Of a DNA stretch of 41,901 bases, positions 7,496-15,566 are shown one piece after another (position 1 is the stretch's first letter; each line of letters starts with the position of its first letter). The stretch is from the NCBI RefSeq assembly GCF_045062745.1, contig NZ_JBJGED010000049.1, forward strand, positions 1 to 41,901, given 5' to 3'. This DNA comes from Paenibacillus_AA sp045062745 (GTDB lineage: Bacteria; Bacillota; Bacilli; Paenibacillales; NBRC-103111). The position numbers and the translations under genes were made by a program. The notes below the pieces were generated by a model. It saw only the letters and a program-made list of their open reading frames with translations. It was not told the origin of the DNA and did no database searches.

Positions 7496-8392
7496 TCATG
7501 ACCGGTACAAGCTCTGCAGCGCCTCGTCCACCGACGTGTAGCGGAAGGTGAATCCATGCTCGAGCGCCTTGCGGGGCAGCACCTTCTGCCCTTGCAACAG
7601 CAGCACGGACAGCTCGCCGAACAACAGCTTCAGCATGAACGCCGGCACCGGCATCCAATGCGGCCGATGCAGGGCGCCTCCCAGCGCCCGGCCGAATTGA
7701 TCGTTCCGGACCGGATTCGGAGCGGTCGCGTTGATCGGCCCTTCGATATCGGGGCGTTCGATGCAATGGCGGATGAGACGGACCATATCGTCGATATGGA
7801 TCCAGGACATCCAATGCTTGCCGCTGCCGACGCGGCCGCCGACGCCTAGCTTGTAAGGCATCGCCATCGGAGGCAGCGCGCCGCCGTCCGCGCCAAGTAC
7901 GAGCCCGATGCGGAGCTTCACGAGCCGCGGGACGTGTACGTACCGGTCGACCGCGGCCTCCCATTGGTCGACGACTTCCGCCAGGAAGTCCGTCAGCCGC
8001 TTCGGACTGCGCTCGTCGTACTCATCCGTCTCCGACGTGCCGTAGATCGACATGCCGGACCCGTTCACGACGACCTTCGGCTTCACCTCGAGCGCGTCGA
8101 CCAGCTCGCCCAGCCGCTTCGCTGTCTCGAGCCTCGACTGCACAATGCGATGCTTCGCCGACGCCGTCCACCGCTGATTGATCGACTCGCCCGACAAGTT
8201 CACGAACGCGTCCAGCCCTTCGAGCCGGTCGCGCTGTTCCAGCATGCTGTCCCATGTGACCACCGGCAGCCCGAATGGATTGTGTCCGCCCGCCGACCGC
8301 GAGACTAGAACCACCTCATCCCCTTGCTCCAACAAATACCGTATCAAGTGTGTCCCGATGAAACCCGTGCCTCCGGCTATTGCGATCCTCAT
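7496..8392 (-). CDS. TIGR01777 family NAD(P)-dependent epimerase (YfcH/YfhF type)
   Basis: About 298 residues. The N-terminal MRIAIAGGTGFIGTHLIRYLLEQG is the Rossmann glycine motif. NLSGESINQRW, GSGMSIYGT and the C-terminal DUF1731-like segment (PVPAFMLKLLFGELS...LPRKALEHGFTFRYTSVDEAL) define the TIGR01777 group of extended short-chain dehydrogenases. Substrate is unknown; YGT rather than the classic YxxxK sits near the expected catalytic position. The Met at 8392 begins with the canonical motif and has GGGAG and AAGG upstream. The frame is open to 8419, where no site is seen. Its stop lies about 90 bases ahead of the gudB promoter. Confidence 0.88.
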   Translation of the reverse strand: MRIAIAGGTGFIGTHLIRYLLEQGDEVVLVSRSAGGHNPFGLPVVTWDSMLEQRDRLEGLDAFVNLSGESINQRWTASAKHRIVQSRLETAKRLGELVDALEVKPKVVVNGSGMSIYGTSETDEYDERSPKRLTDFLAEVVDQWEAAVDRYVHVPRLVKLRIGLVLGADGGALPPMAMPYKLGVGGRVGSGKHWMSWIHIDDMVRLIRHCIERPDIEGPINATAPNPVRNDQFGRALGGALHRPHWMPVPAFMLKLLFGELSVLLLQGQKVLPRKALEHGFTFRYTSVDEALQSLYRS

Positions 8393-8419
8393 AAGCTCCC
8401 GCCTTTCCGCTTCGTTCAT

Positions 8420-8435
8420 GAAGACATTTGTCTTC
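8420..8435. promoter_or_regulatory. 16-bp perfect palindrome upstream of the TIGR01777 gene
   Basis: GAAGACATTTGTCTTC is a perfect inverted repeat (arms GAAGACA/TGTCTTC) 28 bases upstream of the preferred start. It suits an operator near the transcription start. The flanking promoter is not clear (TTGAGG and TATGGT or TAAACT are poorly spaced). Confidence 0.45.
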
Positions 8436-8602
8436 CTTAGTTTACCATAGGTTGGAGGGAAATCCTCAAGCGGCGGGAGCCGCGAACAAGTGGCGAACTC
8501 ATGACTTTTTCCGTTATCAAGCCCAATGTTGACACCTTCAGCTCCAGCTTTACTTCGAACCCAGGCCGCGTGATGTACGCCACGCTACGGCACCGACCAC
8601 CC

Positions 8603-9403
8603 CTAGGAAACTACAACCTGACGCAGCCTCACGAGCTGCCGTTCCAGCGCGGCGATGTCGCTGCGCCATTCCATCTTCGGACCCGTGCCTCCGTACTCCA
8701 GGCTGACGAAGCCTGGGCTAGTCAAGGTCAGCGCTTCCCGGAGCAGCTCATAATCGACGTCTTGCATTTCGAAGTGCCGGTCTCTCAGCCCTTCGTCCGG
8801 GTCGAGGAACGGCCCGTTGGTGTGGATCTCCCGCACCCGATGCAGGGGCAGCGCACGGAGATAGGCGTCCGGCTCCTCCCGTCGGTGCCAGGCCGAGACT
8901 CGCAGATGCGCGACATCCAGCAGCAGGTCCACCTCGCACCGGTCGCAGATGGAGGCGATCACTTCCGGGTCGGTCGCGCAACGCAAAGTTCCCCGATGGC
9001 CGTAATACGGGACGTTTTCCAGCAGCAGAGGAACTTCCATCTTCGCTTTCCACTGCATGACCCCCTCCACCATCCGCTCGATGACCGCCTCGTCCGAGTC
9101 CGGCAGCGTGTCCCAGTCCGTGGCGAGCGCCATGAGGTGCAGGGCTATATGCGGGGACCCGCAGTCCCGGATGGCGGCGTTCAGCGCGTCCCACGGAATA
9201 TCGTCGAACGACGCCCGCCCTGCATGGGGCAAGCAATGCAGCAGAACCGGCCGTACCGGACGCGCAACGGCGAACTCCTCGGGGAACACGTCCCACCGGC
9301 CCATTTTGATCCAATCGACCTCGACGCGGTTCTGCTCCATCAGCTCCATCAGCTGCGGGGAATAGTTGCAGGCCAGCAAGGGCTTTGATTTCGACATTCC
9401 CAT
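8603..9403 (-). CDS. DUF692-like TIM-barrel protein (xylose isomerase-like fold)
   Basis: 266 residues. Motifs in order: VRPVLLHCLPH, IALHLMALATDWD, PLLLENVPYY, DLLLDVAHLRVSA, VREIHTNGPF and FVSLEYGGTG. The spaced His, Glu and Asp residues at strand ends are those expected of a metal-binding TIM barrel of the DUF692/AP-endonuclease-2 group. Related members include MbnB-type enzymes that modify peptide cysteines with iron, but most are uncharacterised and the substrate here is unknown. AGGAGAGG stands six bases before the ATG. It starts 23 bases after the stop of the DeoR-type regulator, so the two form an operon. Confidence 0.65.
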   Translation of the reverse strand: MGMSKSKPLLACNYSPQLMELMEQNRVEVDWIKMGRWDVFPEEFAVARPVRPVLLHCLPHAGRASFDDIPWDALNAAIRDCGSPHIALHLMALATDWDTLPDSDEAVIERMVEGVMQWKAKMEVPLLLENVPYYGHRGTLRCATDPEVIASICDRCEVDLLLDVAHLRVSAWHRREEPDAYLRALPLHRVREIHTNGPFLDPDEGLRDRHFEMQDVDYELLREALTLTSPGFVSLEYGGTGPKMEWRSDIAALERQLVRLRQVVVS

Positions 9404-9425
9404 ACGGATCCTCTCCTCACCTGAA

Positions 9426-10202
9426 TTATGGCGCTTCCGGCGCCACTATGCGAACCTCTATACCCAGCGCTTCCAGTTCGTCCAAAAGGTCACGAGGTGC
9501 GCGATCATCCGTGATCAGTGTATCCAGCCGCGAGGCTTCGAACGAGTGGGCGAACATATCGGTACCGAGCTTCTCGTGGGGGATGAGCCCGATCCGTTTC
9601 CGGGAGACATCGCACTGGGCGCGGGCGAAGCTCGCTCCGGCCGGCGTTGCGGTGCTGATCCCCCGGGCCGTCAAGCCGCCGCCTGTGAAGAACCCGACGT
9701 CGAACGAGAATCTCCGCACTTGCTCGATCGCAAGCGTGTCGGTGATGTTGCCCGAACTGGCGGACAGCTTGCCGCCGATCAAATACGACTCCACGTTGTC
9801 CCACTCCCGGATCGTCTGCGCAATCTTGAGCGAGTTGGTGACGATCGTCAGCTTCAGCGTCCGCGGAATATACCGCAGCATGCCGAACTGAATCCCCGCT
9901 CCGCCGATGAACACGGAATCCCCTTCGTTCAGATACGACACAGCCAGCTTCGATATCGCGTTCTGATGAGGCATTCCCTCTCCATAGCGGATCGGCTCCG
10001 GCTGAGGCAGAATTCGCACTTGGGTGGCGGGAATCGCGCCTCCGTACGTCTTCTTCAGCAGCCCTTGCTCCTCGAGAATCGCGAGGTCCCTTCGGATCGA
10101 ATCGACCGACAGCCCGAACCGATCGGCCACTTCCTTGGCCACCAGCCTGCCCTCCCGTTCCAAATGATCCAGCAGCAGTTGCCTGCGTTCTTCCGCCAGC
10201 AT
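9426..10202 (-). CDS. DeoR/GlpR family transcriptional regulator
   Basis: About 258 residues. The N-terminal DeoR helix-turn-helix reads MLAEERRQLLLDHLEREG...VADRFGLSVDSIRRDLAILEEQGLLKKTYGGA. The C-terminal sugar-phosphate sensor domain has VFIGGAGIQFGMLRYIP, TIVTNSLKIAQ, LIGGKLSASSGN and FFTGGGLTARGISTA. Such proteins repress sugar or nucleoside genes until a phosphorylated sugar binds. The start at 10202 follows AAGGAGG by seven bases. The promoter upstream carries a perfect tandem 10-bp repeat, which suits autoregulation. The only other gene of the unit is the DUF692-like protein, so that is the probable target. Confidence 0.92.
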   Translation of the reverse strand: MLAEERRQLLLDHLEREGRLVAKEVADRFGLSVDSIRRDLAILEEQGLLKKTYGGAIPATQVRILPQPEPIRYGEGMPHQNAISKLAVSYLNEGDSVFIGGAGIQFGMLRYIPRTLKLTIVTNSLKIAQTIREWDNVESYLIGGKLSASSGNITDTLAIEQVRRFSFDVGFFTGGGLTARGISTATPAGASFARAQCDVSRKRIGLIPHEKLGTDMFAHSFEASRLDTLITDDRAPRDLLDELEALGIEVRIVAPEAP

Positions 10203-10242
10203 GCAGCCGCCTCCTTCCACATTTTGTATTCTAATTTCCTCC

Positions 10243-10272
10243 AGTTTATTCCGTTTTGTTCCGTTTTGTCAA
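10243..10272 (-). promoter_or_regulatory. promoter with tandem 10-bp operator for the DeoR-DUF692 operon
   Basis: Minus strand TTGACA (10267-10272), 18-base spacer, TAAACT (10243-10248). The region from 10249 to 10268 is two perfect copies of CAAAACGGAA head to tail, one helical turn apart. DeoR-family repressors commonly bind direct repeats, so this is the likely autoregulatory site. Confidence 0.6.
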
Positions 10273-10333
10273 TCCAATTTATGCAGCCTTCCTCTGTATT
10301 CTTCGTTTTTCTCCAAATGTCCTGACATTCGGC

Positions 10334-10540
10334 CATTTGATCTGTCCAACTGAGCTGTAATTCGATTTCGTCCACTTGGAGAAGCACTCTGGGAGAGTAA
10401 CGGGCTTGCAGTTCGATTTAGCCTAATTGGACGGGGTTATTCTGAATGCCGCCCTCAAATCTACGCTCCAATTGGGCAAAATCGAATTAGCGCATGCCCG
10501 GACGTCCCCTAGCAGCCCGCAATTCGGCAAAATGGAATTA
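10334..10540. repeat. cluster of a 22-23 bp dispersed repeat, four or five copies in both orientations
   Basis: The motif TAATTCGATTTNGYCCAATTGGA recurs at 10358-10380 and 10410-10431 (forward) and, inverted, at 10467-10489 and 10519-10540. A weaker forward copy is at 10334-10354. Spacing is about 30-57 bases. Forward and inverted copies could fold into a large cruciform. The stretch 10273-10651 has no credible gene: the two open frames there lack ribosome binding sites and are built from these repeats. Function unknown. Confidence 0.7.
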
Positions 10541-10651
10541 GAGAGGGGCGTGAGCCTCTTTACAAAAAACACAGGTCCACAAGAAGTTTTTTCATCGCTA
10601 CCTACATTTCCACTCCCACCGACCAGACGCCGGACCGCCAAACGACAATAA

Positions 10652-10689
10652 GGGCCATCCCTAGGCCTATACAGACCATGGGATAGCCC
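10652..10689 (-). terminator. hairpin after the GH-like gene, probable terminator
   Basis: On the minus strand GGGCTATCCC (10680-10689) pairs with GGGATGGCCC (10652-10661) with one G-T pair. Only a weak TTATTGT tail follows, so termination is likely but not certain. It is about 40 bases past the stop at 10732. Confidence 0.5.
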
Positions 10690-10731
10690 CCTTTAAGTGA
10701 ATCTCAAACCAAATCAGCATTCCTGCTCGCA

Positions 10732-11997
10732 TCACATGATGTTCGCGGCGGTTGCAAACAGCTCCTCTTCCGCCCAGCCGTAGCAATAGTAGATGACGTC
10801 GTCGGCGTCGCTCGCTTTCGCCGCTATGATCGCTTCGGCAAGCTCCTGCGCGGGAAGGTTCCACATCTGGACGCCGCTGTAGATTTGCGTCCCGGGCGCG
10901 GACAAGGCTCTGACTTTGCCGTTCTCTTCGCCGATGAAGCGAATCGGGTAACCTTTCTGCTGAAATTCGCGATACGACAACTCGTAATCGAAACGAAACA
11001 AGCGCATGAATGCCCCAAATGCCTCTTCCCGCTCAGCCGCATCCGCCGCGAAATATTCGATTAATCCTTGCACGTCGGCGCCGCCCCCGAGCTTATGATA
11101 CGGGAAATGTTTAAGAACGCCGCAATGCTTCGTCAATTCCGTGTAATCTTGGCCGAGCAGCCACGCATAAGACGGCGGCCATAGATCGAGCCAAAACGAA
11201 ACGTCGGCATACTTTTTTGTTTCCGCGATCAAACCGCCGACGAAGGCGGTCACGCTATTTTGCCGGAACCGGATCCACGACCGGAACAGCAATGATTCCG
11301 TTATGACGCTCTGCGCTTGGCTGAATTGCTTGTTTGCGAGCAAATCCGCAACATTCTCCATCACCGCGATCATCCGCCGAGGATCAAGCCCGTGCGCCTC
11401 CATGCCCTTCCTGCAGCGCTCGCAGAAGCAGCTGAACAATCCGCCCGGATTCGTCCGTTTGCCGGCCCAATCGGGAAACCGGATGCGGTCGATCATAAAG
11501 GTGCGGCAGCCGTATTCCCGGTGCACCTCCGCAAGCAAGCGGGACCACATCGGCAAGACGTCTTCCCCGTTCGGGCATAGCCAGTGATCGACTTCATTGC
11601 CGCGGAAATCGATCACCCGGTTATTCCGAAGCTTAGCGCCTGTAAAGTAGCCATTCAACACATTAAGCCACGGCACGATCTCGTACTCCGTACCACGGGT
11701 TCGTTCGAGGATGTCGCGCAGCGGGTCGGCCCCCATCCTGATCGTCTCGTCTACCTTCTGGTACAAATCCGGATAAACGGACGCCGTATCGACCGCCAAA
11801 TGAAACGTGCCTGTGCTCTGCACGAACGTCCGCTTCGGATTATGAGGCAAGATGCCAGCAGGATATGGATTTCGTTCAAACATCATGTTCGCTGCAGTGA
11901 AAATATGACGTACGTCCCGGAGAACGCCGATGCGCTTCACAATCTGTTCGGGGCCCTCGTCCAAAATGTCATGAGGATGAATATGTATGCCGGACAT
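10732..11997 (-). CDS. putative glycoside-hydrolase-like TIM-barrel protein
   Basis: 421 residues with no signal peptide. YEIVPWLNVLNGYF, TFMIDRIRFPDW, a cysteine cluster FSCFCERCRKGMEAHGLD, and later VSFWLDLWPPSYAWLLGQDY and VIYYCYGWAEEELF resemble hypothetical glycosyl-hydrolase-like (GHL5/GHL6-type) barrels. In those, a CxxC segment follows the third or fourth strand. I cannot assign a GH family or catalytic acids. AAGGGGGCT stands five bases before the ATG. It begins 40 bases after the stop of the large secreted protein with no terminator between, so the two are probably co-transcribed under the same AraC regulator. A cytoplasmic partner acting on an imported product is an inference. Confidence 0.6.
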   Translation of the reverse strand: MSGIHIHPHDILDEGPEQIVKRIGVLRDVRHIFTAANMMFERNPYPAGILPHNPKRTFVQSTGTFHLAVDTASVYPDLYQKVDETIRMGADPLRDILERTRGTEYEIVPWLNVLNGYFTGAKLRNNRVIDFRGNEVDHWLCPNGEDVLPMWSRLLAEVHREYGCRTFMIDRIRFPDWAGKRTNPGGLFSCFCERCRKGMEAHGLDPRRMIAVMENVADLLANKQFSQAQSVITESLLFRSWIRFRQNSVTAFVGGLIAETKKYADVSFWLDLWPPSYAWLLGQDYTELTKHCGVLKHFPYHKLGGGADVQGLIEYFAADAAEREEAFGAFMRLFRFDYELSYREFQQKGYPIRFIGEENGKVRALSAPGTQIYSGVQMWNLPAQELAEAIIAAKASDADDVIYYCYGWAEEELFATAANIM

Positions 11998-12037
11998 CCG
12001 ATAGCCCCCTTTTATCTATGCTCCCGCTCTTCAGTCG

Positions 12038-15000
12038 TTATTGCTCATGCACTCCTGATTGATCGTGAGGCACGGTGACGATTGCCGAGGCCTTCGTTTG
12101 ATTCCCCGCGAGATCGGTCGCCGTGTAGGTAATCGTGTAAATACGTCCCTTGCTTTCGCCGGAGCGCTCGGCACGGAGTTGAAAGGATACCGCCGGTGTA
12201 CCGATGTCGGCCGCAATATCGTCTTGTTCGCTCCCCGGCTCGCTGCTCGTGACGGACGTCAGCACAACGGAAGAAATGCCCGACATCGCATCAGAGAAAA
12301 CCGGTGCAGCGTGAATCGTCTCCATTTTGTGATTGGCGGGCCATAAGGACGTCCGATCCAAGGATAAGGTCAAGGCAGGGGCGGTGGTGTCGACCTTGAA
12401 ATCGACGGTTCGGACTTGCTCCCCATTCCCCGCTTGATCGAAGCTGCGATAATCGACCCTGTAGATCCCGTCGCCGAAAGCCGGAATCGCCCCTGTGTAA
12501 AGGGTCCAATCTCCGTCATTCACCCGGTATTCCGTTCGGATCGGACCGTTAACGTTGTCGGTGGCGGACAGACTCAGCGTAACGTCCGATTTATACCAGC
12601 CGTTTTGTCCGTCGGGTGCAGCGGGATGAAGGGCAGCTGCGGTTACCGGGGCAATTTTGTCCGGCGTGTAGGTAACCGCAAAACTGGCCTCGTTCGTCTT
12701 TTTGCCGTCGACGTATACTTCCAGCTTGAACGTGTTTGTGTTCTCGGCGAGTTGAACGGTTTTGACAAAACCGCCGTCCTCCGTCAGCGGAACCTGCTCC
12801 CCGTTCAGGAGCAATACCGCCGTACCCGTACCGAGCACTTCGACCGAGCCCTGAATCGGAAGCTCGCGATTGTTCGTGACGAGCTTATCATAGTCCAGAT
12901 GCCCCCGCAGCATGGCCGCGCGAATGTCATCGTTCGGGCTGTATGCGTACGCAAGCAGCTGGCGCAAAGTTTTCACGCCGTCTTTATCCAGTGCGGAGAT
13001 GACGAATCCGCCTTTCGGAATGACGCTGTTATTCGGCTGGTTCCCCGCCCAATTCCATTTCTGCGCCTGCGTTTTGTTCACCACGTTCGTGACTTTGCCG
13101 TCCGGGCCTACGACCACCTCGACGCCGTAGCTGCCGGTCGTGCCGGTCGTTTGTCCGAAGGTGTCCGTATAGACGCCCATCGTGCCGACCGCTCGGTTCT
13201 GATTGTAGTAGTCCGCTTCCAGGAAGCCTTTGGCGGCATACGGCTTTAAGTCGTTTGGCAGCGTGACATTGCTTGGCAGGCTGATTCCCAGCTGGAACGA
13301 CTTCACATAGGCCTTATCCTCCAGCGCCGCCTTCTGAACATCCCAGTTGATCTGCGACAAATCGAACAGCTTCAAGCCGTTCGTAAATTTCAGCGCCGCT
13401 TGGAACGATTCCCGCTGGTCCTCCGGCTGAGGCAGCTGTTCTAGCTGGAACCCTGCGTAAAGCGGGAATTCCTCTTGGGTAAGCACATGCATCAGGGCGA
13501 TTCCGCGCTTCACGGCAGCCGGCGTATTGTAATACGTGCCCAGAATCATATAGTCGAAAATCTCTTTAGAACCGAACGCGGTTTGCGCGTATTCTTCCGT
13601 GTACAGCTCGCTCAAGTTGAACCCAAGCCGCTGGTCGTAGCGGAAATTCGGATTCGCCCAGTTTTGCCCCACTTCGTAATAGGACGTATACCAGGACCCC
13701 ATCGAGATGGCAAAAGGAATGTTCTTGCCGATCGCGCCATTGACGTTGTCGATCATGTTCCTGAATTTTACGAACATTTCTTTTTCGCCCGCCGAACGGT
13801 AAGTCAGCCAATCGTAAAATAACGGCCCGTTGACGGTTTTCACGAAGTTGCCGGACGCATCGTATTGATGCTCGAAAATATCCTGCGGCCATCTTTGCAG
13901 CGACTTGCCTTTCTTCGCCAGGTAAGCCTGGAACTTCATTTTGGAGGTCTCGCTGAAATCGGCATAAATATTGTCGTACCGCGCCCGGTCCAGCACGATG
14001 GCGTCGATGTCATAGTTACGCATAACCTCTTCCATGACGTTCATCTGATATTGCTGATTCGCGTCATTGGCCGGATTCATGAAGTAGACGAGCGGCTTAT
14101 AATTGCTTTTGGTGATCGGCACAATCGCGCCATGATCCTCCGGCCGGTACACATATTCCTCGAAAGCGGCGAATTGTTCCTTCGTCAGCCCCGTGTCCGG
14201 TCCCGATCCGGCGCCGTAAAGATTGAAGACCCCGTCGATCCGAAGTCCCAGATCATGGCCGTGCCGAATAAATTCCTGCAGCACGTCCAAATCCGCGGGA
14301 ACCCCTGCTTTGGCCGGTTCAGTGATTTGGCTGATGTGAGGAATGCCCGACAGGTTGTTTTTCAAATACGAGCCGAAGCCCTCGCTCCCTTTGACCGGGA
14401 ACGACACGGCCGTCACGCCCGCGGCCTTCGCTTTGACCAGCAGCTTGCGGATCGCCTCGGAGCTTGGGTATTTATTCAGGTTGGTCGACTGCTCGATCCA
14501 TAGATACACTTGCCGGTCCTGGTGCACTTTCATATACCGGTAAATCGTCACGGTCGTTGTCTTGCGAAGAGCACCGTCCCGGTAAATGCCGATATCGATA
14601 TAGTTGGTCATAGGCTGGAGGGCGACCTCTGTCGAAAACGATCCGTCTGCCTTGATGACGACGGGTTGTCCAGCCACTGTGATCCGATATTTGCCGTCGT
14701 CTCGGTAATTGGTCAGCTTCCCTGACAATACCGATTGATTCGCTTCTTTGGGGACCGTAAACATGTCATCTTGGTCCAGCAGCAGCACGGACGGTTCGGC
14801 TCTCGCTTCGGTCTTTGCCTTGAACACGTCCAGCGAGACCGCCTGATCGCCGACAATCAGCTTCACCGTATCGCCCACGTTGAAGTTTTCCGCGGCGAAC
14901 TTTTTGTACCCCTTCTTCTTGTAATCGTCGTCCGAAGCCAGCAGCACGAAGCCGTTCGCCGGAATGGGCAAATCGGGCGAATCCTGCCAAGTGGGAGGAG

Positions 15001-15373
15001 TCCCATTCGAACCCGCCTTGTTGGCGACTTTCGTTACTTTGAAGTTCTCGTCCACCTGTACGGCGACATCGTATTTATTCGTATCGTTCGTCCTGTCTCC
15101 GTACCGGCTCGTCAGCACGGCCAAGTAGTCCCCTGCACCTTGCGCGTCGACGAAATCGATCAGCTTTGTTGCACCGTTTGCAGCTTCGATGTAGACGGCT
15201 TCCGTTACCGACGGATCATAAACGGAGCTGCTGACGGATAGGCTGCCGCCCTGCCCGGTTGTCCCGGTTGGTTCGCCGGCGCCGTAGGTCGTCGCAGGGA
15301 ACGAAGAAACCAGCATGCAAATCATCCACAAATAAACCAAACTGCCGCTAACCCGTTTTCGCTTGCTCCTCAT
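12038..15373 (-). CDS. secreted GHL10-type (DUF187) glycoside-hydrolase-like protein with OmpL47-type repeats
   Basis: 1111 residues. A signal peptide is visible (basic MRSKRKR, hydrophobic LVYLWMICMLVSSFPATTYGA). A beta domain follows at about 45-200 and seems duplicated at about 720-860 (compare GFVLLASDDD with GFVISALDKDG). The central TIM barrel at about 290-670 has VYLWIEQSTNLNKYPS, AVSFPVKG, DIDAIVLDRARYDNI and FAISMGSWYTSYYE, typical of GHL10 proteins such as YngK. The last 190 residues have AALHPAAPDGQNGWYKSDV, LSATDNVNG and YRSFDQAGNGEQVR, matching the OmpL47-type beta-barrel/Ig fold. AAGGAAGGTG precedes the ATG. A candidate cre site at 15405 implies catabolite repression. Substrate unknown; extracellular or wall-bound polysaccharide is likely. 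Confidence 0.8.
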   Translation of the reverse strand: MRSKRKRVSGSLVYLWMICMLVSSFPATTYGAGEPTGTTGQGGSLSVSSSVYDPSVTEAVYIEAANGATKLIDFVDAQGAGDYLAVLTSRYGDRTNDTNKYDVAVQVDENFKVTKVANKAGSNGTPPTWQDSPDLPIPANGFVLLASDDDYKKKGYKKFAAENFNVGDTVKLIVGDQAVSLDVFKAKTEARAEPSVLLLDQDDMFTVPKEANQSVLSGKLTNYRDDGKYRITVAGQPVVIKADGSFSTEVALQPMTNYIDIGIYRDGALRKTTTVTIYRYMKVHQDRQVYLWIEQSTNLNKYPSSEAIRKLLVKAKAAGVTAVSFPVKGSEGFGSYLKNNLSGIPHISQITEPAKAGVPADLDVLQEFIRHGHDLGLRIDGVFNLYGAGSGPDTGLTKEQFAAFEEYVYRPEDHGAIVPITKSNYKPLVYFMNPANDANQQYQMNVMEEVMRNYDIDAIVLDRARYDNIYADFSETSKMKFQAYLAKKGKSLQRWPQDIFEHQYDASGNFVKTVNGPLFYDWLTYRSAGEKEMFVKFRNMIDNVNGAIGKNIPFAISMGSWYTSYYEVGQNWANPNFRYDQRLGFNLSELYTEEYAQTAFGSKEIFDYMILGTYYNTPAAVKRGIALMHVLTQEEFPLYAGFQLEQLPQPEDQRESFQAALKFTNGLKLFDLSQINWDVQKAALEDKAYVKSFQLGISLPSNVTLPNDLKPYAAKGFLEADYYNQNRAVGTMGVYTDTFGQTTGTTGSYGVEVVVGPDGKVTNVVNKTQAQKWNWAGNQPNNSVIPKGGFVISALDKDGVKTLRQLLAYAYSPNDDIRAAMLRGHLDYDKLVTNNRELPIQGSVEVLGTGTAVLLLNGEQVPLTEDGGFVKTVQLAENTNTFKLEVYVDGKKTNEASFAVTYTPDKIAPVTAAALHPAAPDGQNGWYKSDVTLSLSATDNVNGPIRTEYRVNDGDWTLYTGAIPAFGDGIYRVDYRSFDQAGNGEQVRTVDFKVDTTAPALTLSLDRTSLWPANHKMETIHAAPVFSDAMSGISSVVLTSVTSSEPGSEQDDIAADIGTPAVSFQLRAERSGESKGRIYTITYTATDLAGNQTKASAIVTVPHDQSGVHEQ

Positions 15374-15404
15374 CGCACACCTTCCTTTGTCGTCATGATT
15401 GGCT

Positions 15405-15429
15405 GTAAAGCGCTTGCAAACTCACTATA
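15405..15429 (-). promoter_or_regulatory. candidate cre (CcpA) site next to the -10 of the GHL10 operon
   Basis: Minus strand TGCAAGCGCTTTAC (15405-15418) matches the cre core TGNAANCG and its palindromic centre, failing only at the last two positions. TATAGT at 15424-15429 is a good -10, so the site would cover the first transcribed bases, a usual position for CcpA repression. The -35 is poor, as expected for a promoter needing an activator such as the AraC protein. Confidence 0.55.
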
Positions 15430-15514
15430 CGTTTTTTTCGGTTGCGTGTATTTATTCGGACATGCGATTTCGTTGTGCATTTTATGCAATCTAGTTGCGA
15501 CCTTGATGAACAAC

Positions 15515-15551
15515 AAAAAAGACCGGGCCCGATGATGGGCTTCCGGTCTTT
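15515..15551 (-). terminator. intrinsic terminator of the AraC-type gene
   Basis: Minus strand GACCGG...CCC and GGG...CCGGTC form a stem of 6 + 3 bp around a short loop, followed by TTTTTTG. It separates the regulator from the GHL10 gene. Confidence 0.85.
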
Positions 15552-15566
15552 TCCGAGCGCACCGCG

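Noticed and set aside
8501..8602. Possible tRNA (a GGTTCGAA-like T-loop on the minus strand near 8560)
   Set aside because: No matching acceptor, D or anticodon stems around it.
10423..10651. Two overlapping small open frames on opposite strands
   Set aside because: Built from the dispersed repeats, no ribosome binding sites, no recognisable protein features.
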